Source: Bacteroidota bacterium (lineage in GTDB: Bacteria > Bacteroidota > Bacteroidia > Flavobacteriales > Flavobacteriaceae). From it: a stretch of DNA of 52,773 nt. The notes under the pieces were generated by a model, which did not search any database, had not been told where the DNA came from, and was given only the letters and a program-made list of their open reading frames with translations. The position numbers and the translations under genes are program-made. Shown here piece by piece: positions 1 through 10,700 of the stretch. Position 1 is the first letter of the stretch. Each line of letters starts with the position of its first letter. The stretch spans positions 1 to 52,773 of the forward strand of contig JAEYTL010000017.1 of NCBI GenBank assembly GCA_023434025.1, read 5' to 3'.

Positions 1-6
1 CAAAAA

Positions 7-41
7 ATAGCGTGCAAACACAAATGGTTTAAACACGCTAT
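7..41. repeat. Inverted repeat / hairpin at the left window edge
   Basis: ATAGCGTG at 7-14 is the exact reverse complement of CACGCTAT at 34-41. Inside it AAAC (16-19) can also pair with GTTT (27-30). No T-tract follows, so it does not look like a simple terminator. It lies next to the tRNA-like scar at 128-150, so a role in recombination is possible but not shown. Confidence 0.45.
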
Positions 42-127
42 AGAGACTAGTTCAGAGACTGTCTTGAAAAACAAAACTAATAAAAATTTAGATTTTATTT
101 TGGAAATCAACACAGAATCTATCGGGA

Positions 128-150
128 GAACCGGGGTAAACGGTTTTGCA
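128..150 (-). repeat. Partial copy of tRNA-Cys core (attachment-site-like)
   Basis: These 23 bases match 235-257 of the tRNA-Cys gene at 22 positions (139 is A where 246 is G), in the same orientation and offset by 107 bp. The copy covers the anticodon, the 3-prime side of the anticodon arm, the variable region and the start of the T arm, then diverges on both sides. Tyrosine recombinases commonly use this part of tRNA genes as the crossover core. The copy cannot fold as a tRNA. It is most simply read as an att scar or displaced tRNA 3-prime half left by an integrated element. Confidence 0.55.
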
Positions 151-187
151 ATATATTTAATTAATTTTTTCTAAAAATTTAAAATAA

Positions 188-215
188 AAAACCTCCAAGT
201 TTCCTTGAAGGTTTT
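188..215 (-). terminator. Terminator of tRNA-Cys
   Basis: AAAACCT (188-194) pairs with AGGTTTT (209-215) and CAAG (196-199) with CTTG (204-207), with one C/A mismatch and a four-base loop. On the minus strand the hairpin runs into a T-rich tract (complement of 181-190), directly after the tRNA 3-prime end at 218. Confidence 0.7.
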
Positions 216-217
216 AG

Positions 218-288
218 AGGCATCGCCCGGATTCGAACCGGGGTAGACGGTTTTGCAGACCGGTGCCTAGCCGCTCGGCCACGACGCC
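218..288 (-). tRNA. tRNA-Cys (anticodon GCA)
   Basis: The 71-nt gene folds as a cloverleaf. The acceptor stem GGCGTCG (complement of 282-288) pairs with CGATGCC (complement of 219-225), with one G-U wobble. The T arm contains GGTTCGAATCC. The anticodon loop reads CTGCAAA, giving GCA at 254-256. The discriminator base is U (complement of 218), the expected identity element for tRNA-Cys. CCA is not encoded. A 23-bp near copy lies at 128-150. Confidence 0.95.
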
Positions 289-403
289 GTTTTTTACTGG
301 ATTGCAAATATATAAAAAGTTTTTAATTGCAGAATGTATATTAACGATTTTTGATTTAAGAAGTTTAAAAAAATCTGCAATCCTAAATCGTTAATCATCA
401 ATC

Positions 404-763
404 TCAACTCCTATACTCCTCCATCACCACCGTAACCGCTTCCACATCACCGCCAATGGGCGGATTGAGTTTAGAAACCGAAACCATCACCCGTGAAACA
501 GCCGGAAGTTCATCAAAAACACGTTTGATAATGCGATGGGCTACGTGTTCCAATAACTTGGAGCGAATCGCCATTTCTTCCACGACCACTTTATTCAGAT
601 GAACATAATCTACTGTATCGTGCAAGTCGTCTGAAACGGCCGACTTTCGCATATCGGTTTTAATTTCCAGATCTGTTGAATAATCGGAGCCGATTTTACT
701 TTCTTCCATCAAACAGCCGTGAAACGAAAACGTACGGATGTTTTGTAATTTAATAGTTCCCAT
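404..763 (-). CDS. folB: Dihydroneopterin aldolase
   Basis: FolB converts 7,8-dihydroneopterin to 6-hydroxymethyl-7,8-dihydropterin and glycolaldehyde in cytosolic folate synthesis. The 119-residue length is normal for the family. It opens with the usual pattern of a beta strand followed by a conserved short loop (FSFHGCLMEE, roughly 13-22), continues with DTVDYVHLNKVV (about 49-60), a central helix LLEHVAHRII, and ends with a VSVSKLNPPIGGDVEAV segment that contains the conserved KLNPP motif. The start ATG at 763 lies only 9 bp from the stop of sprF at 773, so it may be co-transcribed with the gliding operon although the function is unrelated. It is followed by tRNA-Cys on the same strand. 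Confidence 0.9.
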   Translation of the reverse strand: MGTIKLQNIRTFSFHGCLMEESKIGSDYSTDLEIKTDMRKSAVSDDLHDTVDYVHLNKVVVEEMAIRSKLLEHVAHRIIKRVFDELPAVSRVMVSVSKLNPPIGGDVEAVTVVMEEYRS

Positions 764-772
764 TTGTTTTTT

Positions 773-1711
773 TTAATAGGTACACGGACAGTTGCTGATG
801 CCCTGGAAAATATCCAGACCAATTGTTACCATGTGCGTTCCCGAATTGTAATTCACCAGTTTGTTGAGCGTTACCTGATAGGAATAGGCGAAATAAAAAT
901 TACTTCTTTTTAATCCCAGCATAGGCCCTATATTCAAAGGTTCCAACAATTGATCGTTCAAAAAACGATAGGAAACACCTGCCCAGTAATAATCCTCAAA
1001 GTTATAAAATCGCAACTTCAAATTCAAGTCGGTCGTTGATCTTTTATCACTTTCAAAATATTGAAAAAACCCGGATGGTTCCACTTCAAAATCACTGTTG
1101 GAATTACTTCGCCATTTATAACCTGTAAAAACCTGATAATTACGGAGTTCCAACGGTTCGATATCATTAAAAATGTCAACATTTTTGTTCAATAAATTCG
1201 CTACGGTAAAACTACCGTAGAAACCGTTTTTACGGTATAAAAAACCTACATCTATGTTGTGGTTGGTTAACCGCCTGTCGTCGGTTACTGCCATATCCTG
1301 TCCGGTAAAATTTTCAATTTCAATCCGGAACTGATTCAGGTTGTATGAAATACCAAACGAAACAAATTGTTCGGCATATTTATCAATCACTATATGATGG
1401 GCAAAACTTACTTTGGCTCCTGATTGACGGGTGTTCCCGTTTTTATCACTGTACAGATACAAGCCAATTCCTGATTGATCGTGAATTCGCATATCGGCAG
1501 CAAGCGACATGTTTTCCGGTGCATTTTTAATTCCGACCCATTGGGTTAATCCGTTGGCTCTGATTTTAACATGATCACCGATTCCGGCATATACCGGTGA
1601 AATCACAAACGGATTATCGGCCAGGTATTGTGTAAAAGAAGGGAGGTTTAATTCCTGGGCTTTTCCGTTCAGAAAAGCAAGCAAAATGAAAAATGGGGCT
1701 AATTTTTTCAT
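773..1711 (-). CDS. sprF: PorP/SprF-family T9SS outer-membrane protein (SprF)
   Basis: The 312-residue protein starts with a signal peptide (MKKLAPFFILLAFLNGKAQ) followed by the PorP/SprF opening segment LPSFTQYLADNPFVISPVYAG. The rest alternates short beta strands with aromatic ends, as expected of an outer-membrane barrel. Family members each serve a particular type B T9SS cargo and are usually encoded next to it. In Flavobacterium johnsoniae SprF is needed for secretion of the adhesin SprB. Here it follows the giant SprB-like gene after 67 bp containing a strong hairpin, which matches that arrangement. Assignment to the PorP/SprF family is firm; the symbol rests on operon position. Confidence 0.85.
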   Translation of the reverse strand: MKKLAPFFILLAFLNGKAQELNLPSFTQYLADNPFVISPVYAGIGDHVKIRANGLTQWVGIKNAPENMSLAADMRIHDQSGIGLYLYSDKNGNTRQSGAKVSFAHHIVIDKYAEQFVSFGISYNLNQFRIEIENFTGQDMAVTDDRRLTNHNIDVGFLYRKNGFYGSFTVANLLNKNVDIFNDIEPLELRNYQVFTGYKWRSNSNSDFEVEPSGFFQYFESDKRSTTDLNLKLRFYNFEDYYWAGVSYRFLNDQLLEPLNIGPMLGLKRSNFYFAYSYQVTLNKLVNYNSGTHMVTIGLDIFQGISNCPCTY

Positions 1712-1731
1712 GGTTGTAGGTTTTTGGGTTA

Positions 1732-1767
1732 AACCAACTCCAAACTTGTGGCGATTTGGAGTTGGTT
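1732..1767. promoter_or_regulatory. Perfect 13-bp hairpin between sprB and sprF
   Basis: AACCAACTCCAAA (1732-1744) and TTTGGAGTTGGTT (1755-1767) are exact reverse complements around a 10-nt loop. The T-rich run lies on the plus-strand side (from 1769), so in the direction of sprB transcription the hairpin is followed by TTAACCC rather than a U-tract. It is therefore a weak intrinsic terminator at best. A partial terminator, mRNA-processing or mRNA-stabilising role that sets the sprF to sprB ratio is possible. Confidence 0.7.
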
Positions 1768-1778
1768 ATTTTTTATTT

Positions 1779-4700
1779 TTATCTGTAAAGGGTCACATTT
1801 CCAACAAATTGTCTTCCGCCGTCGAGTGTGATGGTGTACCAATAATCACCGGTAGGTAACAGTGATCCGTTATAGGTTCCGTCCCACTCGCCTTTGTGCC
1901 CGAACTGGGTAATAATTCTTCCGTAACGGTCAAAAACTTCTACACGGGCATTTGGAAATCCTTCTAAATTTTCAGGAACCCACGTATCATTATCACCGTC
2001 ATCATTTGGTGTAAAGAAGTTAGGAATATCAATATCGATAAATTCTATAAAAATCTGGGCTTCGGCCGTACATCCGTTCTCATCCCGGACAAGAACGGTG
2101 TAGGTTCCGGTTGCCAGTATTTGAAAAACATTGTTATATCCATAATTTACACCGTTAAGGAAATAAGTATAATTTCCACTTCCCCCTGTTGTGGTTGCTG
2201 TAAACTGATTCTGATAAGTTTCAGCTAACGTCAACGTAATCGGAATGTAATTTGAAATAGTGAATCCGACTGTTTCTGAACAACCATCCACATGAAGAAC
2301 CGTTACGGAATGATTTCCGTTTGACAGATTAGTGAATGTATTTCCGGTTTGAAATGCACCGCCGTCTAATGAATACGTTACATCTGATTCAACATTTTGC
2401 ATCACTTTGATGGTAACGGTATTAAAAGCTGAATCGCCAATACAACCGTAAACAACAGTTGCTCCGGGAGAGATACTAACACCACCATCAACTCCAACCT
2501 GTAAAGTCATAACACAACCGTTGGCATCCCGTACATAAATGGTATAGGTACGTCCACCAGCTAAATTTTCAAATAAAATACGGTTTGGCGTATAATTGTT
2601 CTCGTTGTTCAAACTGGTTGAGTAAGGAGCTGTTCCGCCGTTTATATCAATTTCTATGGCACCTACATTATCACCGGCACATAAATCAGGGAACATGGTT
2701 ACCAAAGAAGTATCAAGAACATTAGGTTGATTGATGGTAATATTTAATGTAGCTGTACAACCAATCTCATCTCTAACAATAACCGTGTAATTTCCGGCAG
2801 GTAAGTTGGTGAATGTTTGGTTTGTACTGAAGTCAGTCAGGTTTGGCGAAACAGCATATTCTAATTGACCGCTTCCGCCGGAAGCCGAAATCTGGAACGA
2901 CCCGGTTGATTCACCGTTACATTTTACATCTGTTTTTGTAAATACAGCTTGTATGGGTGTAGGCGGGTTGACAGAAAACGGAACTTGTTTTTCACACCCG
3001 TTACTGTGTCTCACAGTAATTGTATGATTTCCTGCCGCAATATTCGTGAACGTTGCAGATGCTTGAAAAGCTCCGCTGTCTAACGAATAGGTTACATCAT
3101 TTTCAACCGCTGAATTTACAGCAACTGTTACCATATTTCCAACAACATTTCCTGTACAAACATAGGTTATAGTTGCTGTTGGATTAATCGTTACAGGAGC
3201 ATCTAATGTTACTGGTACAGATGAAATACAACCATTCGCATCTCGAATGAAAATGGTATAAGTTTGTCCACCTGTTAGATTAGAGAATGTAAATTGATTG
3301 GCTACAAAGTTATTTTGATTATTTAAACTTGTTGAATAGGGAGCAACTCCTCCATTCACAGCAATTGTGATGCTTGCATTTCCGTCACCGGTACATAATT
3401 CCTGTACCAAAGCAGAAACTGTTGAAGTCACTACAGTTGGTTCTGTAATGATTACTTGTTGCATAACACTACATCCGATTCCGTCACGAACGATAATGTC
3501 ATACGTTCCTGCAGCCAGATTAGTAAACACATTATTCGTTGTAAATGTGGATAAGTTGGGTGAAATAGCATATTCAATTGTTCCGGTACCTCCGGTTACA
3601 TCAACTGTTACGCTTCCGGTTGAAGCACCAGTACAGAGTACGTTTTGAACATTGGATAAAGTAGCATTCAACGGTTGATTATTATCGATATTTACAACCA
3701 CAGTTTTGGTGCACCCATTGGTGTGTTGAACCGAAATGGTATGATTACCGGCAGGAACATTTATAAATATATTGGAGGTTTGATAGGTTCCGCCATCTAA
3801 AGCATATTGAACATTTCCAACAGCCGATGCATTTACAGAAACGGTCACGATGTTGCCGGGAACATTTCCGGTACAATTATAAACAACCGATTCAATGGCA
3901 GGAATTACTTCTACCGGTGCATCTAAAAAGATATAAGCAATGGTTTCACAACCGTTGGCATCTTTAACAAAGATAAAATAATCGGTTCCGCCTGTTAATC
4001 CTGTAAAGGTTAACTGTCCTTCGACAAATGCACCCGGATCCGGGTTGTTTAAACTGGTTGAATAGGGAGCTGTTCCTCCGGTAATCAAAACAGTAAACGA
4101 ACCATCATCATCGCCCAAACACAGGTTTTGAATAACCGTCGTTAAATCGACATCAGCTGCTAATGGAGCAGGCTCCGTGATTTCGATATCTAATAAAATA
4201 AAACAACCGTTTTGATCTTGAACAATAATATCATAATTACCGGGAGCCAAATTGTTGAATGTTCCGGTGTTGAAAAATTGATTCAGGTTTGGTGAAATAG
4301 CATATTGAACTGTTCCTGTTCCTCCTGTGGTTTGGATGGAAACACTTCCGTTGGCACCACCATGGCATAAAACATTATTTACCGTTAAATCAGAAATCAT
4401 CAATTCCAGCGGATCGGTAATCTGTATAACGGATGAAACTGCCGTACAATCCACACTGACAACAGAAACTACATAATCTCCGGAAGGAAGGTTGGTAAAC
4501 ATTCCACTGTTTTGCGGACCGGCAATTACGTTGTTTGCTCCGTCTAAAAGTGTGTAACTGTAATTTCCTAAACCGCCTGTTGTGTTAGCCATAATAGTGG
4601 CCGTACTTTCTCCAAAACAGTTGATGTTGGCACTATTCAGATTCAAATTCAATTCTAAATCAGGAATGGTTTCTATCGTAATTTGATTCGATTGAACCAC

Positions 4701-7700
4701 TGCACAATTGTTGGCATCTCTTACAAAGAATTGATACGATCCTGAACCAACATTATAAACGGTTGTATTGGTAAAGTTAATCCCGTCGGTACTGTATTGA
4801 TAAGGAGCAGTTCCGCCCGAAGCAGAAACAGTGATAACCGCATCATTTGTACAGGTCAATGAACTTGTTAAGGTTAACGAAGCCAGTACGGTTGTTGGTT
4901 CTGTAATAGTGATGAGATTAGTTGTAAAATCACAATTCCAACCATCAGTAATCGTGATGCTGTAAATGCCGGCAACTAATCCGCTGAAAGTCGGACTGGT
5001 TTGTCCTCCGGAACTCATTACAATGGTTGTTCCGGTTGAATCATACGTATTTAAAATATATTGATATGTTCCTTGGCCTCCGATTACATTCATTGCTGTT
5101 ACAGAAGCATTAGTATCACCATAACAAAGTAAATTAGTATTGGTAGCCGTAAGATTTGCCGAAATTAAACTCGGTTGAACCAAAATAACCGTTGAACTTA
5201 CTAAACATCCTCCGGCATCTTGCACAGAAACCGTATAATTTCCGGCAGCTAATCCGGTGAATAACGAATTGGTTCCGAATGGTTGAACCGTTGTAGAAGT
5301 CGTGTTATTGACCAATTCATATTGATAGGTTCCCCATCCGCCGGTTGCATTGGCAAAAATTTCACCTAAATTGTTGGTACACGTCACATTTGCTGTTTCA
5401 TTAGCCGTTAAAACCAATGGCTCACTTGGCGAAGAAACAACTGTAAAGTTGGATGTAGCTGTACAGAACGGCGTATCAGTAGCCGTTACAATTACCTGAT
5501 AATTTCCGCCGGATAAACCTGAAACAATAAACGGATTTATAGCAGTGTTTCCACTACCGGAAGCAACGGTATTTCCCAGAATATCATTCACTACAAAAGA
5601 TACATTTCCAACATAACCCAAAACATTTACGGTGATTGTTCCATCTGTATCACCAAAACAAGTTACAGCAGATGAATTGATGATGCTTGCTTCAATCGTA
5701 TCAAACGGAGCAATTAGATAAGGAGCAGTTATAAAATAACATCCTGTTACATTATCGGTTACCTGGAAAGTATAGGTTCCCGGTGTTGTTAATGTAAAGT
5801 TGGCACTGAAAACACCGCTTCCCGGAGTAACAGCAGGTTGACTCCCTTGGGGTAATAATTCAAAAGTGAAATCACCCGATCCTCCTGTAACATCAATTTG
5901 AACGGTTCCATCATTCGTACACGTTAAATTAGTAACCGTTGATGCCGTTACCGCTGTAATTGTGGGCAACGGATTAATGTTAACTATTGTGGTTGCCAAA
6001 CAATTATTTGCATCGCGGACTGTAACGGTAATGTTTTGAACACTTCCATTATCTACGATGGTAAATGTGTTGGATGTGAAGAAATTGGTTCCGTTAATAC
6101 TGTAAACATAAGGAGCAGTTCCAAAATAGGCTGTGGCTGTAATGGTTGCCGTTTGCACCACATTCGAAGCATCACAAGCAAAATCAGTAGCCGTTGCTGC
6201 AACGGTTAATAAAGCCGGTTCATCAATTACAATTATTTCCTGTAAGGAACAATTTCGGGCAGAAGTTACAGTAATTGTATACGTTCCGGCTGATAATCCT
6301 GTGAAAATACCATTATTTTGAGAAATTGGTGCATTTATACCATCAGTTAAAACATACGTATAAATCGGATTATCGTTAGATGCCGGTAAAGTCACGGTAA
6401 TACTTCCGTCATTTCCGCCATTACAACTTACATCATTATGAACAGTTGTAAAAGTGACCGGGGTTGCAGGCTCTAATTCAACTGAAGCTTGAGCAGAACA
6501 GCCTGTGGTTGTATCGTTAATAACGACTACATAATTTCCGGAAGCCAATCCGTTGAATATTGGAGAAGCTTGAGCCGCTACAACAACTCCACCCACATTG
6601 TTTTGTAATTCATACGTAAATGTTCCGCTTCCGCCGAAAGGAGTCACCGTAATAATTCCATCGTTATCAGCACAAGAGGTTTGAGCAGTTACAGCCGGAC
6701 TTAAATTTAACGGAACAGGAATAGTCAGATTTACGGTGTGGATACATCCGTTAAAATCTCTCACTCTGATAGAATAATTTCCTGAATTCAAATTGGTATA
6801 TGTGAATGTAGGAACGGTTTGTGCTTGAAAAGTTCCGCCGTTTAAACTAAACGTATAAGGAGCAATTCCGGCAGTTGTTAATGTTACTTCAATGATAAAA
6901 TCCCCTTGAGTCGCTGTACATAAATTAGTAACCGTAGCCGCAATTTGCGGAGATGGATCTGTTGGAACAAACACAGGATCCGATTGAATACAACCATTTG
7001 TATCACGAATATACACGACATAATTTCCACCTTCCACATTAAAAATATTGGTTGTACTTCCTGCCCAAGTCAATACTGTTGGAGCAGGATCTCCCGCTAC
7101 TACCAATTGATATTGATATGGAGCTGTTCCAAATTGACCGGTTGCCGTGATTCGTCCTCTGTTGTTCTGACAATTGTCATTACGGGTAACATTAGCTGTT
7201 ACCTGCAATAAATTGGTTGATTGAGAAACGGTGAATGGTACAGATGCACTGCTACATCCGGTTAAGGTTCCGCCATTTTCGGTAAATAAAATGTAATAAA
7301 TTCCGGGAGCTAATGGCCCGAGATTTGTGACAGAAATTGGTCCGCCTAATGGTGAAGATGTTCCCGTAATTCCCGTAGAAGTATTTGATTGCGAATTAAA
7401 AATTTCATACGAAACACTGGTTGCCGTTGCATCATAATTATCAAATGTAAAATTCACAAAGCCATCATTGCTTCCTGTACAACTCACATTTCCAACCACA
7501 TCTAATACAGAAGTTAGATTAGAAGGGGTATTAATTGGCGTATCGGCAGTTTTAAAATAATAACAATCAGTCACCAGATCATGCACGACAAACGTGTAGG
7601 TTACTCCCGGAACTAATCCTGTAAAAGTAGAAGTTTCCGGTGTTCCAACATCTGCCGGCTGATAATTGGTTGAATAAGGTAATGTATTGGTTTCTAAAAT

Positions 7701-10700
7701 AGCAAACTCATATGAACCGCTGCTTACGGGGGCTGTAACTGTAATTACAGCTGTTCCACCATTCACGCAGTCAGCTGTTGAAGCAGAAACATCAATAATC
7801 AAATCACTTGGAGGAGAAGCAATAATGATGTTATCAATCATCAATAAACATCCGTTAGCGTCAATTACTTCCACATTATAAATCCCGAAATTCAGAATCT
7901 GGAACGAATGATTTTCATTGGTTACCGGATTATAAGAAGCAATAAACCCGAAATTATTGTTTAAAATATAGGTATATGGAGCTGTCCCACCGGTTACTCC
8001 CTGCACGATTATTTCACCATAAGAAGTACCTCCCGGATTGTTACACGTAATATCTACCGTAGCAATTGTAAAAGCAATCGGATTGGGTTGCGTTAAGGAA
8101 ATGGATGCTGTATCGGTACAAGAATTAGCATCTGTCAATGTAATTTGATAAGTTCCGGCAGTTAATCCTGACGTTTGTGTTCCGTAATTTACTCCGGTAG
8201 TGGTGTTGATTACTTCTAAAACAAATGGAGCCAATCCAACTGTATTGTTGGTATTGATTTGAATTTCACCTTCGTTTCCTCCGTGACATAAAATTCCTTG
8301 TAATTCTACAACAGAAGTAATTTCAGGTAATGTTAACGGTTCAACAGTAATAGTTTGACTGGTAAAAGTACAGCCTTGTGCATCGGTTATCAAAAATTGA
8401 TAATTTCCGGCAGTAGCAGTGGAATATATAAAAGCACTTCCAACTATATTCGTAGATGATCCAAAAGCCCCACCATTAAAAGAAACTTGATAAGTAAACG
8501 GAGCTAATCCGCCAGTAACCGTCGCTGAAATCTGAGCATTTGGCGATGCCGTACAATCCAAACCTTTGGTTAACGATAAATCACCTGTTAATTCCGGTTG
8601 TATGGTTTGCGAAACAGTTGAGGTACATCCATTGGCATCGGTAACAACCACCGTATAGCTACCCGGTGTTAAATTGGTAAATGTATTTGAATTTTGTGAT
8701 GGATTTCCGTTGATACTATACGTATAAGGAACTACACCGCCTGTCACCGCAATTACTAATGTAGCCCCATTAGCGTCAAAACATAAATCGGATGACGATG
8801 CAATTACAGCAACAGGATTTGTTGGTGTAGTTAGGTTAAATGTGTTGCTCACAACACAACCATTTATATCATTGACCGAAATTATATAGGTTCCGGCTTG
8901 TGTTAAATTTGTAAAAGCGGTATTCGATTGTGGGCCTACCACTACCCCATTGGGTTGAGTGACTTGGTACTGATAGCTTCCCCAGCCACCGGCAGCTGTA
9001 ATAATTATACTTCCGTTAGAATTACAGGTAATTTGATTAGCAACAAATGTGAACGCTAACGCACTACTTGGTGCTTCTACAACAGCAGTTGCCGTATCGG
9101 TACAATTAGTAACGGTGTCGGTTACAGTTATGGTATAAGTTGATGCCATTAGACCCGTTAACGAAATAGTTGATAAATTTGAATTATTAGCCGAAGCAAC
9201 CACCACATTTGAACTATTTACAATTTGATAATTATATGGATTTGAGCTTGTTACAGAAAACGAAATTTCTCCGTTTGAAGCTCCAAAACAAACTACATTG
9301 CTTACCGTTTGACCAATTACATCTATAATTGGTAACGGATTGATAGTATAGGTTTCCTGATACGTACAACCATTGCTGTCGGTTACTTCAAACGTAAAGG
9401 TTCCGGCAGTGAGTCCGCCAAAAACAGGATTGATTCCGTTGTTTACCGTTTGTCCGGCCGGAGCAATGATCTGATAGGTAAACGGAGCTGTTCCGCCAAC
9501 AGCCGTTACAGTTACTGATGTGTTTTGCGACGGACAGGTTAAAGCTGTTGCATTAAAGGTTAAATCCGTTATTTGATTGGGTGCAACTAATGAAATACTG
9601 TTGGTGGTAAAAATACAGCCATTGGCATCCTGAATATAAATGGTATAATTTCCGGAGGTTAAACCTGCAAATTCTGAAGAAGAAACAAAATTCACACCAT
9701 CAATGCTAAACTGATACGGAGCAGTTCCGCCTGAAATACTTCCCGGTACGATGTTGATGGTTCCGGCATTGGTAATACAGGTATAATTTTGAGTAATTTC
9801 TGCAATACCGGTTATTGGAGAGGGTTCAGTAATTGTAAATGTTGATTCAAATTCACAAGTATTACTTCCCTGACTTTGAACCAATACCACGGTATAGTTT
9901 CCGGCTGGTAAATTGTTAAAAATACCGGAATTATTAGTACTGATGACATTTCCGTCTTCATCAACCAATTGATAAGTTACCTGAAATCCGTTGGTATTTG
10001 TAACGGTGTAAGTAATCATTCCGTTAGAACCGCCATTACACAAAACATTTTGTGTTGTGGTTGTATAAATAACATCTGGAGAAATAGAAATTGTTACCGG
10101 ATTAGAATTAACTGTACAGTTATTTCCATCAACAATAATAAACGTATATTCTCCCGGAGTTGTGATTACGAATGTATTTTCCGGTTGAAAATCACTTGAA
10201 GTTGGGTTTTGAGCTACCCCATCAATTGTACCGATTGCATAGGAATAAGGTGGATTTCCACCAGAACCAGTTACGGTGATTTCACCTTCGTTACAGCCAA
10301 TACTTTGCGTAACGGTAGCTACTACGGCTAAATTATTTTGATCTTCAATCGTTACATTTCCGGTAAATGAACAACCATCTTCTGTAACAACTGTAATCGT
10401 ATAAGTTCCCGGATTCAGGTTATTAAAAATATAATCATTATCTACCACCCATCCGCTTGTGGCAGAAATAGGACTGGTAATACTGAATTGATATTGTGGC
10501 TGTGCTCCGGTGGCTTGCACCCGAATACTTCCAAAACCATTACAATTCGTGTTTTGCGGGATCAGATTAACCTGAAAATTATTTTGTTGAATTCCAATGT
10601 TCGGCAATTCAAACACACAACCATCGGTAACACCAATTTGAGTAACCTGAACCGTATAAACACCTGCATTTGAAATAGTAAATACAGGATTATTTTGGTA

